DNA of 52,093 bases, taken from Fluoribacter gormanii (GTDB lineage: Bacteria; Pseudomonadota; Gammaproteobacteria; Legionellales; Legionellaceae). The translations under genes were made by a program, and so were the position numbers. The notes below the pieces were generated by a model. It saw nothing but the letters and a program-made list of their open reading frames with translations. It made no database searches and was not told the DNA's origin. Shown here piece by piece: positions 8,995-18,209 of the stretch. Position 1 is the first letter of the stretch; the number at the start of each line of letters is the position of its first letter. The stretch spans positions 1-52,093 of the forward strand of contig NZ_FTNL01000026.1 in the NCBI RefSeq assembly GCF_900156395.1, written 5' to 3'.

Positions 8995-10085
8995 GTTTTC
9001 CTTCCAAGAACTCTATAAAGTTTGATTTTTTCTTCTTTACCTCGAATTACTTGGGGTTCTATCTCTTCAACCAGAATTTCATTAGCAATAGGTTTATAGG
9101 TGCTTTCGCTGATCAATAAAGTATTGGGTTTATTTTTGGTTAGCTTTTCTATTCGTGATGCAATATTCACCGTGTCGCCAATAACTGTATACTCCATATG
9201 TTCACTAGTACCTACATTGCCAGCGATTACCTCGCCAGTATTAATGCCAATTCCTATGGTGATGTCACGGCCAATTGCATCATGGTATTTTTCATTAAAT
9301 TCACGCAATGCTTCAATCATTGCTAACCCTGAAAATACAGCGTTTAATTGATTATCGATATGCGAAACCGGCGCACCGAATAAAGCCAAGATTCCATCGC
9401 CAATTAATTTATTAACGCTACCATGATGATCTCGAATTATTTGAGTCATTAATTCAAAATATGCATTTAATAGTTCCACAGATTTAACCGGGCCTAATTT
9501 ATCTGATATGGAAGTAAATTGACGTATGTCTGCAAACATTGCTGAAATAATACGATATTCACCGCGAATCAGGGATTCCTCCCCCTGAGCATTTAAAATT
9601 TCATCGACTATATTTTTAGGCACGTATTTTTGAAACAACTCCATGATTCGTTTTTGATATAATACTTCCTGATTCAGTTTTTCAATCAAATACAAGCGCT
9701 CTTTTTCAAGATTCAACATCTTCAAGCCCGTATCAATATTGATCTTTAAATCAACTGGATCCCATGGCTTGGTAATATAGCGAAAAACTCGCCCCGTATT
9801 GATGGCCTTAATAATTGCCTCAACATCCGTAAAACCCGTTAAGATCATCCGAATTGTATTGGGATATTCTGGAATAATGGATTCTAAAAATTGTACTCCC
9901 GTCATTTCGGGCATTCTTTGGTCAGTAATAACAATTTGAATATTATTATGGCGCATAATATCCATACCTTCGCGTCCTGAAGTCGCAGTATATACATTGA
10001 AGTGACGGCGAAAAGTCGCGACAAATGCAGTAAGGTTATGCACTTCGTCATCAACATAAAGGATATTACATGTCTCTTTATCCAT
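8991..10085 (-). CDS. Response regulator with class III adenylate cyclase output
   Basis: Residues 5-120 are a CheY-like receiver with acidic pocket Asp12-Asp13, phosphoacceptor Asp55 and Lys106. A helical linker (about 125-165) leads to a class III cyclase domain. The metal aspartates are Asp186 (MFADIRQF) and Asp230 (LIGDG). Adenine-selecting residues are Lys226 and Asp304, and the transition-state residues are Asn307 and Arg311 (NIASR). The complete set predicts an active enzyme making cAMP rather than cGMP. It is first in a two-gene unit with the MASE1 kinase. Phosphorylation would plausibly gate cyclase dimer activity. Confidence 0.92.
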   Translation of the reverse strand: MDKETCNILYVDDEVHNLTAFVATFRRHFNVYTATSGREGMDIMRHNNIQIVITDQRMPEMTGVQFLESIIPEYPNTIRMILTGFTDVEAIIKAINTGRVFRYITKPWDPVDLKINIDTGLKMLNLEKERLYLIEKLNQEVLYQKRIMELFQKYVPKNIVDEILNAQGEESLIRGEYRIISAMFADIRQFTSISDKLGPVKSVELLNAYFELMTQIIRDHHGSVNKLIGDGILALFGAPVSHIDNQLNAVFSGLAMIEALREFNEKYHDAIGRDITIGIGINTGEVIAGNVGTSEHMEYTVIGDTVNIASRIEKLTKNKPNTLLISESTYKPIANEILVEEIEPQVIRGKEEKIKLYRVLGRKT

Positions 10086-10215
10086 AAAAGCTCTTTAGAA
10101 GCATTCAAGCCCTATAGATATTTATAGTCCATTGGATATCACTTTGGCTAGTTTCAGTACTTGGAATAAAAAGAAATTTCAACCTACTTTTAGTAAAATT
10201 TTTAATTCCATTGAA

Positions 10216-12192
10216 TTAATTGACTTTTTTAAGATAAAAATCCATCCAATCTTTAAAACGTTGCAAACGATCTATTTGAAAATCAGGTCTATCAAGAGAA
10301 TGGTATTGTTCAGGATATATGATTAATTCTGTGGGTATATTTTGTGATCTTAAGGCTTGATATAATTGTTCAGAACCAATACATGGCATATTAAAATCGA
10401 AACTAGCGCACATAAACAAAGTAGGTGTTTTAATTTTATTCGCCTTCATTAATGGGTAACTCAATTTCATATAGAGTTGCGTATTTAACCAGGGTTTTCC
10501 TAATTCAGTCTCATAATCTAAAGTATATTGATCCACTCCATAGTTGCCCAAGATACTGCCGGTTCCTGCTCCGCTCACAGCTGCCTTAAAGCGTTGAGTG
10601 CTCGCAATAACATAATCAGTAAGCATACCACCATAGCTCCAGCCTCCCACAGCCAATTTATTGGGGTCGACAATGCCTTTCTCAATTGCATAATCCACAG
10701 AAGCAAGAACATCTTTTACATCGAGATTCCCCCAGTCTGCGTTAATCGCATTCGAAAAATCAAACCCTCTTCCAGAACTTCCTCGTGGATTGGGCGCTAT
10801 AATGGTATAACCCTGAGCAGCAAGCCACTGCCAATCAAAATTAAACTCATGACTGAATTGATAAACGGGTCCCCCATGTAAATTCAAAAGAGCGGGATAC
10901 GGTGTCCCGGGTTTGTAATTTGCAGGTTTGAGCAATAAACCTTCGATCAGGGTTCCATCAGCGCTTTTAAACTCAATATCCTCTACAGGACGAAATTGAA
11001 CCTCATCTAAAAGTTTTTGATTATGGTTGGTTAAAGGCCTCAAAGTATTTTCTACTGCAAAGAGCTCTGGTGGATGTTGGTCATCAGAAGAAACAACTAC
11101 TATATGCTGTTGTGCTATTGAAAATTCGCTATCAACGTGCTTCCCTTTAGTTAATGCTTTGACATCACCTGTACTTACATCAATCTCACTCAGATGGGTA
11201 TTTCTGCTTGTTTCAATCAAGGCATATATTTTTTTACCATCTTCGGACCATTCAGGTTTTGTAAACCAACGATCTAAAGGAGCAATAATCCGTTCCTGAC
11301 GACTGTCCAATCTAACAATCGCTAATTGTGTGGGTGCATAAATAGGCGACTTATTGTTAAAGCTTAAATAGGTTATTTGAGAATTATCAGGACTCCATGA
11401 TGGAGTAGATTCCCAATCTGGATCCATGCCCGCTCCTGGGGAGCGAGTTAATTGTATTGCCTTACTTCCAGATTTGTTGCTTATAACATACACATCTGAA
11501 TTATAACTCCTGTCTGGTTCTGCCCCTCTTTTAGAGATAAATGCTATATATTTTCCGTTAGGTGACCAAGCTGGAGCCCATTCGTCATAAGGACCGGGAG
11601 TTAATAACTCAATTTGTTTACTTTGAAGTGCTATACGATAAAGATGCGTTCTTTTTTCGCTAAGATACCCCTGTATATCTTTTTTAAAAAGATATCTTGT
11701 AATGATTATGGGTTTATTTTTAGAAGCTTTTTCCTTTGCTTCACTGGCAATAAAGGCAATACTTTGGGAATCAGGAGCCCAAGTAAAATCACTTACATCA
11801 TAGTGATTATTAGTCAGCCTGATAATTTTACCGTTTTGTTTATTTAATAATCTAAGACTATCATCACTATCAGATAAAAAAGCAATCCATTGACCATTTG
11901 GACTCCATTTAGGTAAATAATTACTGGCTTCCTTATCATTGGTGAGTTGTTTTGAGATCTTGCCATCGTAGGATACTATCCAGATATTTCGAATTGCACT
12001 TGTTTTGTTAACATTTTCTTCTAATGTGTAAACTACCCATCTCCCATCCGGCGACAAATCTGGCTCTCCGACGGTCTTTATTCGCATATAATCATTTAAA
12101 ACTGGTAATCTTTGAGCGCACCACCCTCTTTCACAAAAGATAAAAGACAGCATTAATAGAACAAGCTGAAAGCAGACATGAACTTTTTTCAA
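10216..12192 (-). CDS. S9 family prolyl-oligopeptidase/acylaminoacyl-peptidase-like protein
   Basis: The signal peptide (about 1-25, ending GWCA) suggests a periplasmic or secreted enzyme. Residues 35-390 form a TolB/WD40-like beta-propeller with repeats such as PKWSPNGQWIAF and PAWSPNGKYIAF, which covers the active site and restricts substrates to short peptides. The alpha/beta-hydrolase domain (400-658) carries the triad Ser519 in GGWSYGG, Asp599 and His631 in QYHSLD, and the oxyanion segment LNLHGGP. At 658 residues it is a full-length DPP/acylaminoacyl-peptidase relative. It is a monocistronic minus-strand gene with GGAAAT upstream. Confidence 0.9.
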   Translation of the reverse strand: MKKVHVCFQLVLLMLSFIFCERGWCAQRLPVLNDYMRIKTVGEPDLSPDGRWVVYTLEENVNKTSAIRNIWIVSYDGKISKQLTNDKEASNYLPKWSPNGQWIAFLSDSDDSLRLLNKQNGKIIRLTNNHYDVSDFTWAPDSQSIAFIASEAKEKASKNKPIIITRYLFKKDIQGYLSEKRTHLYRIALQSKQIELLTPGPYDEWAPAWSPNGKYIAFISKRGAEPDRSYNSDVYVISNKSGSKAIQLTRSPGAGMDPDWESTPSWSPDNSQITYLSFNNKSPIYAPTQLAIVRLDSRQERIIAPLDRWFTKPEWSEDGKKIYALIETSRNTHLSEIDVSTGDVKALTKGKHVDSEFSIAQQHIVVVSSDDQHPPELFAVENTLRPLTNHNQKLLDEVQFRPVEDIEFKSADGTLIEGLLLKPANYKPGTPYPALLNLHGGPVYQFSHEFNFDWQWLAAQGYTIIAPNPRGSSGRGFDFSNAINADWGNLDVKDVLASVDYAIEKGIVDPNKLAVGGWSYGGMLTDYVIASTQRFKAAVSGAGTGSILGNYGVDQYTLDYETELGKPWLNTQLYMKLSYPLMKANKIKTPTLFMCASFDFNMPCIGSEQLYQALRSQNIPTELIIYPEQYHSLDRPDFQIDRLQRFKDWMDFYLKKVN

Positions 12193-12669
12193 AGTAATTT
12201 CCTTTTAATAAATCATCTCTTGCAGTCAAAAATCAACAAAACTAAGACCTCAACCAAACTTGAGACGCGCAAAGTATCATATCGTAGTTGTTTATATATT
12301 AGTTCAAAATTTGATACTTAGAGAGAATTGGACAAAAAAATCCAGGGATTTAACTCGCTAATTTATAGTTTTTATAGATCGCTCCCACTTATTTGGTAAT
12401 TTTTAACCAATAAATAAAAATGGAGCATAGAAATAAAGAACATATTCTATGCAATTCTCACCCAGGAAAAAATCAATATTTTTACTTTCTGTCATTCAAT
12501 TTAACAAAAGATTTTTATTGACCAAATAGGACAATATGTGAGATAACAACGACGATATAAAAAAAACAATGATGTAAATTATGGAGCATTATTGATAAAT
12601 TTATATCAGCATATTACGGGATCTGTCTTACAAATATCAAAATGAGGCTAAATACTAAGGGAGTTATTT
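12193..12669. other. Intergenic region between divergent genes, no gene seen
   Basis: These 477 AT-rich bases separate the S9 peptidase and macrodomain genes. TTGACC near 12517 followed after 17 nt by AGATAA is only a weak promoter candidate for the macrodomain gene. Nothing coding was recognised. The length leaves room for regulatory sites of an independently controlled effector gene. Confidence 0.4.
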
Positions 12670-13854
12670 ATGAGAGCATATAGAGAATTAAGCCGCCTTC
12701 CCAATCCCCTTCATTTATCAAGAATAAAGGATGTTCATTTTTACAACAAACCAAGTTATTTATTAGGTGTTTTTTCTGGAAATGGTTGGCGTCATAAGAG
12801 CATGGGAAAAACAATAGAACATGTTACAGATCCAAGGTTATATGATGAGTTAAAATCACATGCATCGGCTAATTTAAAATTATGGAAAAATGAAAGAGTA
12901 GATCCGCCTCATAAAGTTGAGGTGGTTTACCAAGACTTTGGAGATGCTGCTCTGGAAGTAACTAGAAAGCATGGAAAAATATATCCAGTTCTCAATATGG
13001 CCAATTCTTTGTTTCCAGGGGGGGCGGTTCTAGAAGGAGGAAATGCTCAGGAAGAAAATATGTGGCATCGTTCATCTTGTGTCCGTTCATTACTCTCTAA
13101 AGGCATATATTACGATGAAACTCGAAAATGTTTTCTTTATGATGAACAAACCAGAAAACTTTTAAGCGCCCAAGAAAAAATGAGCCCCGAAGAACTGGAA
13201 TCCTTAAGCATACGACGAGGAATGCAACTACCCGAAGCCTATAAAGTCTTTATGAATGATGATCCACAGATTTGCTTTCGTGGACCTGAAATTTTGGTTC
13301 CAACAGGTTCTGAAGAACTCACATCAAGAAAACAATTTATAGCGGACAGTGCACTGAGTTATACATTCCTTCCTAAAAACAAAATATTTCCTTTCTATGA
13401 ATTCAGATCGGCTGCTCCTGAACTTGTGGATAGAAAAATTGACTTCAAGGATGAACATGCTGTAAGAGAATATGTTAAAGACCTAAGTCGTCGTATCGGC
13501 GCGCAACTAGATACCTTAATTCTGAAAGGAAAAACTGAAGCAATCATGGGAGCCTGGGGATGTGGAAGTTTTAAAAATGATCCAGAGATAATTGCCAGTA
13601 TATATCGCGAGGAAATTGAAAAACGGGCACAGCACTTTCAACATATTGTATTCCCAATAATAAATAATGAGAATGGACCTAACTTCCAGGTGTTTCAAAA
13701 ATATTTAGATGGCGTACAGCTTGGAAAGTCAGCAGGCAAATCACGTTCCAAAGCACCAATTGAGCCTAATCCATACAGCATGTATGCTCAAGAAAATAAG
13801 AAAGTACAAATTAAAGAGGAACCGACTAATCCATGGACTTGTACTATCTTATAA
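12670..13854 (+). CDS. PARG-like macrodomain protein with C-terminal CaaX box; candidate Dot/Icm effector
   Basis: Residues about 45-345 match the bacterial-type poly(ADP-ribose) glycohydrolase macrodomain. The ADP-ribose diphosphate loop VLNMANSLFPGGAVLEGG (107-124) is followed by the catalytic AQEEN (126-130). WGCGSFKNDPE near 296-306 matches the second loop of the family. The predicted role is removal or binding of ADP-ribose, as for the L. pneumophila macrodomain effector MavL; orthology to it is not claimed. The last four residues, CTIL (391-394), form a CaaX box with Leu at X, the form recognised by host geranylgeranyltransferase I. A polar, Lys-rich linker (350-390) precedes it. The start has AGGGAG 7 nt upstream. 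Confidence 0.78.
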   Translation: MRAYRELSRLPNPLHLSRIKDVHFYNKPSYLLGVFSGNGWRHKSMGKTIEHVTDPRLYDELKSHASANLKLWKNERVDPPHKVEVVYQDFGDAALEVTRKHGKIYPVLNMANSLFPGGAVLEGGNAQEENMWHRSSCVRSLLSKGIYYDETRKCFLYDEQTRKLLSAQEKMSPEELESLSIRRGMQLPEAYKVFMNDDPQICFRGPEILVPTGSEELTSRKQFIADSALSYTFLPKNKIFPFYEFRSAAPELVDRKIDFKDEHAVREYVKDLSRRIGAQLDTLILKGKTEAIMGAWGCGSFKNDPEIIASIYREEIEKRAQHFQHIVFPIINNENGPNFQVFQKYLDGVQLGKSAGKSRSKAPIEPNPYSMYAQENKKVQIKEEPTNPWTCTIL

Positions 13855-13934
13855 GCTAATGCGGTATTTATTAATAAGAATAACTAATGGTAATAAGTCT
13901 TACCGCTTTTAAAATTGATGATAATAAGATTGAT

Positions 13935-13962
13935 AAAGGCTCTTCGTAATGAAGAGCCTTTT
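13935..13962. terminator. Bidirectional Rho-independent terminator
   Basis: Perfect 10-bp stem AAGGCTCTTC / GAAGAGCCTT (13936-13945, 13951-13960) with a 5-nt loop. It is followed by TTTT, with AAA on the opposite side. It lies between the convergent ends of the macrodomain and lipoprotein genes and can serve both. Confidence 0.85.
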
Positions 13963-13966
13963 AAGG

Positions 13967-14287
13967 TTAGTGTACAAGAACATACCGACCATTTTGTAAC
14001 ATATAACGATGGCCATTGTAATCAACATATTGTGGTTTTGTTTTGTGATAAGAAACTTTATGTCCGGTCACAACACCAACGCCGGTATCAACTACTTTAC
14101 CAACCCCATGACCTACAGCAGCTCCAGTATCGGCTATAAATCCCACGCCTTTTCCTACCACATTAGCACCATATTTTACACCGGCACCTACAGTTGAATT
14201 GCTGTATTGGCTGGCCTGATCCATTGTATTGCAACCAACCAAGCTTAAAGACATGAGCAATGCTGAAGATGTAACGATTATTTTCAT
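13967..14287 (-). CDS. Small glycine-rich lipoprotein
   Basis: The type II signal peptide has lipobox LVGC (Cys19), giving a mature lipoprotein of about 88 residues. The body is a Gly/Val/Ala-rich stretch with repeated G-K-G-V-G and D-T-G patterns (residues 34-78), resembling glycine-zipper surface lipoproteins. It ends in a Tyr-rich tail, YNGHRYMLQNGRYVLVH. The start has AAGGAG 8 nt upstream. Function is unknown. The shared terminator at its 3' end separates it from the macrodomain gene. Confidence 0.75.
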   Translation of the reverse strand: MKIIVTSSALLMSLSLVGCNTMDQASQYSNSTVGAGVKYGANVVGKGVGFIADTGAAVGHGVGKVVDTGVGVVTGHKVSYHKTKPQYVDYNGHRYMLQNGRYVLVH

Positions 14288-14566
14288 TATTTTCTCCTTG
14301 ACCCCATAAAATGACTTCTATATGTATATATAGTTTATAAATTAATCATTTGTTAGTGGTTTTTTGAGAAAATATTTATTTGAGACATTGATAAAAATTA
14401 AGGAATTAAATCATAACATTCCGAAATTTACTTAAGTTTTGGCGTCTGTACTTAATTGTAATGACATTGGGAAGATGACTCACCCATAGCAGGTAATGCT
14501 TTAAATCCAAGTCGATTTATAACTGTTCAATTTAATGCATTACCTGCATTTATTTAATTCTTTTTA

Positions 14567-14773
14567 TTAGAATTCTTCTTGATAAGAATCGGGCAAATTT
14601 TCTTGAAAGTTTCTAAAATTTTCTTCCGCTTCATTCTTTTTTTCAATATTAAAACAATCTTTTCGTTCCGCGGGATCTTGTATGCTGTCACAATTATTAT
14701 TATTTGGGTTTACTGAATTAACGGCATATGCATTCAATGAGCATAATGCCATAATAAGAACTAATTTTTTCAT
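14567..14773 (-). CDS. Small secreted protein, unknown
   Basis: A 68-residue product begins MKKLVLIMALCSLNAYA, a clean type I signal peptide cleaved after residue 17. The open frame extends further upstream, but an ATG at 14773 directly in front of the signal peptide is the sensible start. The mature 51 residues are Asn- and Glu-rich with two cysteines (NCDSIQDPAERKDC), which probably form a disulfide. No family is recognised. Confidence 0.6.
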   Translation of the reverse strand: MKKLVLIMALCSLNAYAVNSVNPNNNNCDSIQDPAERKDCFNIEKKNEAEENFRNFQENLPDSYQEEF

Positions 14774-14903
14774 AATTGACTCATAAATATATTTTTTTGA
14801 TAGGATAATCATACCTAATTCAAACAATAAAATATATGCACACCGTATATAAAGTATCTCAACAAAACTCACATCCCTCTCCTCTCTTTCAAAAAGCACT
14901 GCA

Positions 14904-15080
14904 ATGAAGGGTAAGCCAACGAAGAATGTAGAACCAGGACACTCATATCAGCACAAGAGAATTCGAGTATCATATCCAAACAACTCCCCCTTTGTTAGTA
15001 GCATTTCAAAACTCTTTGAGTTCTCAATGAAATTTGACCTTGGTAATTATGAAATTAGCATTTATAGTTTTGATTCATAA
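14904..15080 (+). CDS. Doubtful small ORF (58 aa)
   Basis: An ATG frame runs to a TAA at 15078-15080. It encodes a basic product beginning MKGKPTKNVEPGHSYQHKR and ending YEISIYSFDS. The residue mix looks protein-like, but no ribosome-binding site precedes the ATG, so this could be a gene remnant. It is the only coding-like content in the gap 14774-15134. Confidence 0.25.
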   Translation: MKGKPTKNVEPGHSYQHKRIRVSYPNNSPFVSSISKLFEFSMKFDLGNYEISIYSFDS

Positions 15081-15134
15081 AAAATGACATCGGCTCATTC
15101 TTTTCGATGTTTACTATTTTAAGGAGAAACACTG

Positions 15135-15866
15135 GTGACTAAAGGAAAACAAAAAGATAAACAAAAATCTACTGGCGGCTGGTTTTATAGTATTTTTAAT
15201 GTTCAGCCAGAATCTGGAGCTTACTGCACCCCAGATCAATGTTTTGTGAACAATCAACAAGCCTTTTCCACCACGAGTTTAATCTCGTCGATAACTCCAG
15301 AGCATACAGAACATTCTTTTGATTTTAATAATTCAAGTAGCACCACTAATTTTAGTGATTCCACATATTTATCAGAACTCCTTCCCCCTGAGTTAATCCA
15401 ATTAATTACCGATGCAGCGCAACAAGGCCTTTTGATCTCCATGTTAATTACTTTAGTCAATGAGGGAGCTACCGATTATTTGAAGAATTTGCATTATCAC
15501 CCCGACAGGATTTATTGGATTAATCAAAGCATTCGTGCACTTTTACTTATGGCAATGGGTTCTTCAGCGATTGTATCCATTGCGACACCTCTTGCTGGAT
15601 ACGTACTTCATTCTTATGGCGGCTATAGCAAAGAACAATCTAACTATATTTCTACAGGGATTGCCCTAGGTCTCAATCTATTAACCAATCCGCTGAGTCT
15701 TACCGAAACCTCAATCACTATAGGTACTTCAGTGAGTGCCAGTTTCTTAGGAAGCAAAATTACCAGGGCAGGTTATCATCTTATGCGTCATGCTTTTTTT
15801 GGAAATGCAGAAGCAGAACGTACTATTCACGAAAATGAGCTAAGGCCTTTAGCCAAGTTATCATAG
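15135..15866 (+). CDS. Membrane protein of unknown function
   Basis: A 243-residue product starting at a GTG with AAGGAG 10 nt upstream. The first 80 residues are polar, opening with a Lys-rich segment and then a Ser/Thr-rich one. Hydrophobic segments follow at about 134-158 (LLLMAMGSSAIVSIATPLAG), 172-188 and 190-206, then an amphipathic C-terminus. A second stretch near 93-107 could also be membrane-associated. No family was recognised. The polar head with clustered C-terminal membrane segments is common among Legionella membrane-targeted substrates, but that is only suggestive. Confidence 0.6.
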   Translation: MTKGKQKDKQKSTGGWFYSIFNVQPESGAYCTPDQCFVNNQQAFSTTSLISSITPEHTEHSFDFNNSSSTTNFSDSTYLSELLPPELIQLITDAAQQGLLISMLITLVNEGATDYLKNLHYHPDRIYWINQSIRALLLMAMGSSAIVSIATPLAGYVLHSYGGYSKEQSNYISTGIALGLNLLTNPLSLTETSITIGTSVSASFLGSKITRAGYHLMRHAFFGNAEAERTIHENELRPLAKLS

Positions 15867-15910
15867 AGCGTCAATGAATCATTATTAATTTAGTTGTAAT
15901 TTGCCTCATT

Positions 15911-15945
15911 TTTATCAGAGCAGGCAACAGCATGCTCTGATAAAA
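15911..15945. terminator. Bidirectional Rho-independent terminator
   Basis: A perfect 12-bp stem TTTATCAGAGCA (15911-15922) / TGCTCTGATAAA (15933-15944) has a 10-nt loop, T-rich sequence on one side and A-rich on the other. It sits between the convergent genes ending at 15866 and 15955. Confidence 0.85.
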
Positions 15946-15954
15946 CTCCTGGAT

Positions 15955-16827
15955 TCATCCGAAGAAGACTGGGTGAAATGCCAAATCCAACCCCTCCCGA
16001 AAGCTTTTTAATTCTTCCTGTTGAGACTCATCAACCATAAATTGCTCAATCGCTGTAATTGCTGCATAGGGTAACGGTTTAATTGCTGCGGTATAAAAAG
16101 CATGGTGATTAGGATTACCAAAAAAACTTCTATCTCTTGGTAGGTTTTTCATTTTTTTACTTACTTGCTCCATTTGCGATTCCAATGATTCTATTTGTGC
16201 TATTGCTGCTGTTGTAAAATGATAGACACCATACAATCCGCCGAATACAAGTGGCAAACTAATAATCAGAGGTGCAATAGTAAAAACCAATACGAATCCT
16301 GTAGTAACTGCCAATAAAGATAATGCTGCATTACAACTATTATCAGTAATGGATAATAATTGCTGGTTAAAAGCTGAAATTTCCTTAATGAAATCAGCTA
16401 ATTTTTCCTTATTTTTGTCAAATTTAATATCAGAATAAATATCATTATTATGACTTTGCTTTCCATGTATTGACGCAAGATGACTGAGCATTTGATCGAT
16501 AATATAGATTAAATCTGAAACATTCCCCTTACGGATATAAGCCATAACAAGATTATGCAGTGATTTAGACCAGTGAGGCTCTAAATTAATAAACTCTCGA
16601 GCATAACTATTTAATTGTTTGGTAAATTCAGTGGGTATGTCTCCAACGTTTAGTGCTTTTTTTCCCCTGAAAAAAGCCCCTGAATATTGAGGCAATCCAT
16701 CAGCAAATGAATTATTTCTTGCTGTCAGGGTATTTAGCAAACTGACATACATATAAAATTTACCAAAATGGTCGGTATCTTGATTTTCAATGTGTTGACA
16801 TAAAACTGCTAATTGACTTGATGGCAT
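15955..16827 (-). CDS. Unknown protein with central membrane hairpin
   Basis: A 290-residue product. Residues 1-160 are soluble and helical. Residues 167-206 hold two adjacent hydrophobic helices (LLAVTTGFVLVFTIAPLIIS and LPLVFGGLYGVYHF), a hairpin without a signal peptide. A coiled coil (207-228, IAQIESLESQMEQVSKKMK) and a C-terminal domain follow. The hairpin-plus-coil layout recalls Legionella effectors that insert into host membranes, but no homologue is claimed. The start has GAGAG about 5 nt upstream. It is convergent with the preceding unknown membrane gene. Confidence 0.65.
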   Translation of the reverse strand: MPSSQLAVLCQHIENQDTDHFGKFYMYVSLLNTLTARNNSFADGLPQYSGAFFRGKKALNVGDIPTEFTKQLNSYAREFINLEPHWSKSLHNLVMAYIRKGNVSDLIYIIDQMLSHLASIHGKQSHNNDIYSDIKFDKNKEKLADFIKEISAFNQQLLSITDNSCNAALSLLAVTTGFVLVFTIAPLIISLPLVFGGLYGVYHFTTAAIAQIESLESQMEQVSKKMKNLPRDRSFFGNPNHHAFYTAAIKPLPYAAITAIEQFMVDESQQEELKSFREGLDLAFHPVFFG

Positions 16828-17082
16828 TTTTCTCTCACTGCAAAAAAAAATGCGATAATATAATAATGTTAATTATTAGTCACTTATTTTGTAATTTAAG
16901 AGTTCTGATTGTCTATTTACAGTCCTTAAACCTGGCGATCACACTTGTACAGTGGTACATTTGCTTCGTTCTCAGTTTGTTTATTTTATTACACCAATCT
17001 GAGGTTACTGATTATCTTTTATCGTTTATTGGGCATAATTAACATTCTAAGTTAGAATAAAATTTTAACCGATATTCATGAA

Positions 17083-18060
17083 ATGAAAAAAACGTTAAAG
17101 CGGGTAATAGGTTTATACTGCTGCATTTCTTTAAAACTCTATGCAGTTAGTTTTCCTCAAAAATCGATTAGTTACTCTACCGGGATCGGCGCACCAATAA
17201 CTACCGCAACCGCTGATACCCTGGATAAAGGTGAAATAGGCATCAGTCAAAGACTAGAATATTATCCCAGTATCCCTCTTTCTGATACCATTCTTTTGCA
17301 GCATCCTTTAGCCGAAAGCCAAAAGTCTAACTTTGCGAATTATATTCTGGCATTTTATGGACTTGAAAAAAATATAACCATTGGCGCCAGCCTTCCTTAT
17401 GTGCTTAACTCCTCCATCTCTGCGGTTAATTTTAATGAAGAAACAAATGTTGGAAACATTATTGATTTAGGAAATTCTTCTGGAATAGGTGATACCAACT
17501 TCTTTTCTCTGTGGCGATTATTAGATGAGAACAATCATCCTGCCTCACTGGCTTTACTTTCTGGAATTAATGCCCCAACGGGTAAAACCACAGCAAGAGA
17601 TAACTATGGAATACTATTTTCCGCATCGGATCAACCAGGGAGTGGCGCCTGGACTCCATTTGCAGGAATTATTGTTTCAAAAAAATTTAACAACTTTTCA
17701 TTAAGTTCAAATTTAATTTACACCCAAAGTACCGAGGGTACACAGCAGACAACCATAGGCTCACTATTTGATTATAATTTTGCGACGGTTATCGAGCTGT
17801 ATAAAAGTGAACAGGATAAATTGCACATTGATGGAGTTATAGAGCTTAATGGCGAATACGCAGCAAAAGATCATATCGCAGGACTAACAGATCCAAACAG
17901 TGGTGGAAATAGTATTTTTATATTACCGGGCTTAAGAGTAAATATACATAAGGATGTTTCCTTTTATTTAGGTGCTAATATCCCATTAATACAACACTAC
18001 TTCGGAACGCAAGTAAAGAGTGCATATGGACTCACTGGCGGTATCGATCTCAGTATCTAA
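17083..18060 (+). CDS. Outer-membrane beta-barrel channel (phenol MetA-like family)
   Basis: The signal peptide ends near LKLYA (residue 22). The rest alternates amphipathic strands typical of an outer-membrane barrel: ITIGASLPYVL, IGDTNFFSLWRLL, SLALLSGINAPTGKT, NLIYTQSTEG and a closing FYLGANIPLIQHYFG. The INAPTGKT turn and strand order resemble the 'MetA-pathway of phenol degradation' barrel family. The terminal residues DLSI fit a barrel end only loosely. Transport substrate unknown; no catabolic genes are adjacent. Confidence 0.7.
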   Translation: MKKTLKRVIGLYCCISLKLYAVSFPQKSISYSTGIGAPITTATADTLDKGEIGISQRLEYYPSIPLSDTILLQHPLAESQKSNFANYILAFYGLEKNITIGASLPYVLNSSISAVNFNEETNVGNIIDLGNSSGIGDTNFFSLWRLLDENNHPASLALLSGINAPTGKTTARDNYGILFSASDQPGSGAWTPFAGIIVSKKFNNFSLSSNLIYTQSTEGTQQTTIGSLFDYNFATVIELYKSEQDKLHIDGVIELNGEYAAKDHIAGLTDPNSGGNSIFILPGLRVNIHKDVSFYLGANIPLIQHYFGTQVKSAYGLTGGIDLSI

Positions 18061-18065
18061 GGCTT

Positions 18066-18206
18066 TTGAGACAGATCAAATTCAGACAAAACATCAAAAA
18101 AATATTGGTTTTAGGAATTGTAGATTCGGCTGCGTATGAGAGAAGCTATTTTGATGAAGAGCTCCCAACAAACCCTCCTTGGTTCGGGAAATATGCTATG
18201 AGTTGA
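18066..18206 (+). pseudogene. Possible gene remnant between convergent genes
   Basis: An open frame with only a TTG start and no ribosome-binding site encodes 46 residues with a protein-like stretch (ILVLGIVDSAAYERSYFDEE, then PTNPPWFGKYAMS). It does not overlap the outer-membrane gene stop or the amidotransferase end. It may be the tail of a deleted gene. Weak call. Confidence 0.2.
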
Positions 18207-18209
18207 AAA

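Noticed and set aside
12670..13854. Naming the macrodomain gene mavL
   Set aside because: The motif resemblance is to the family; without alignment, and with a different C-terminus and neighbourhood, orthology is not supported.
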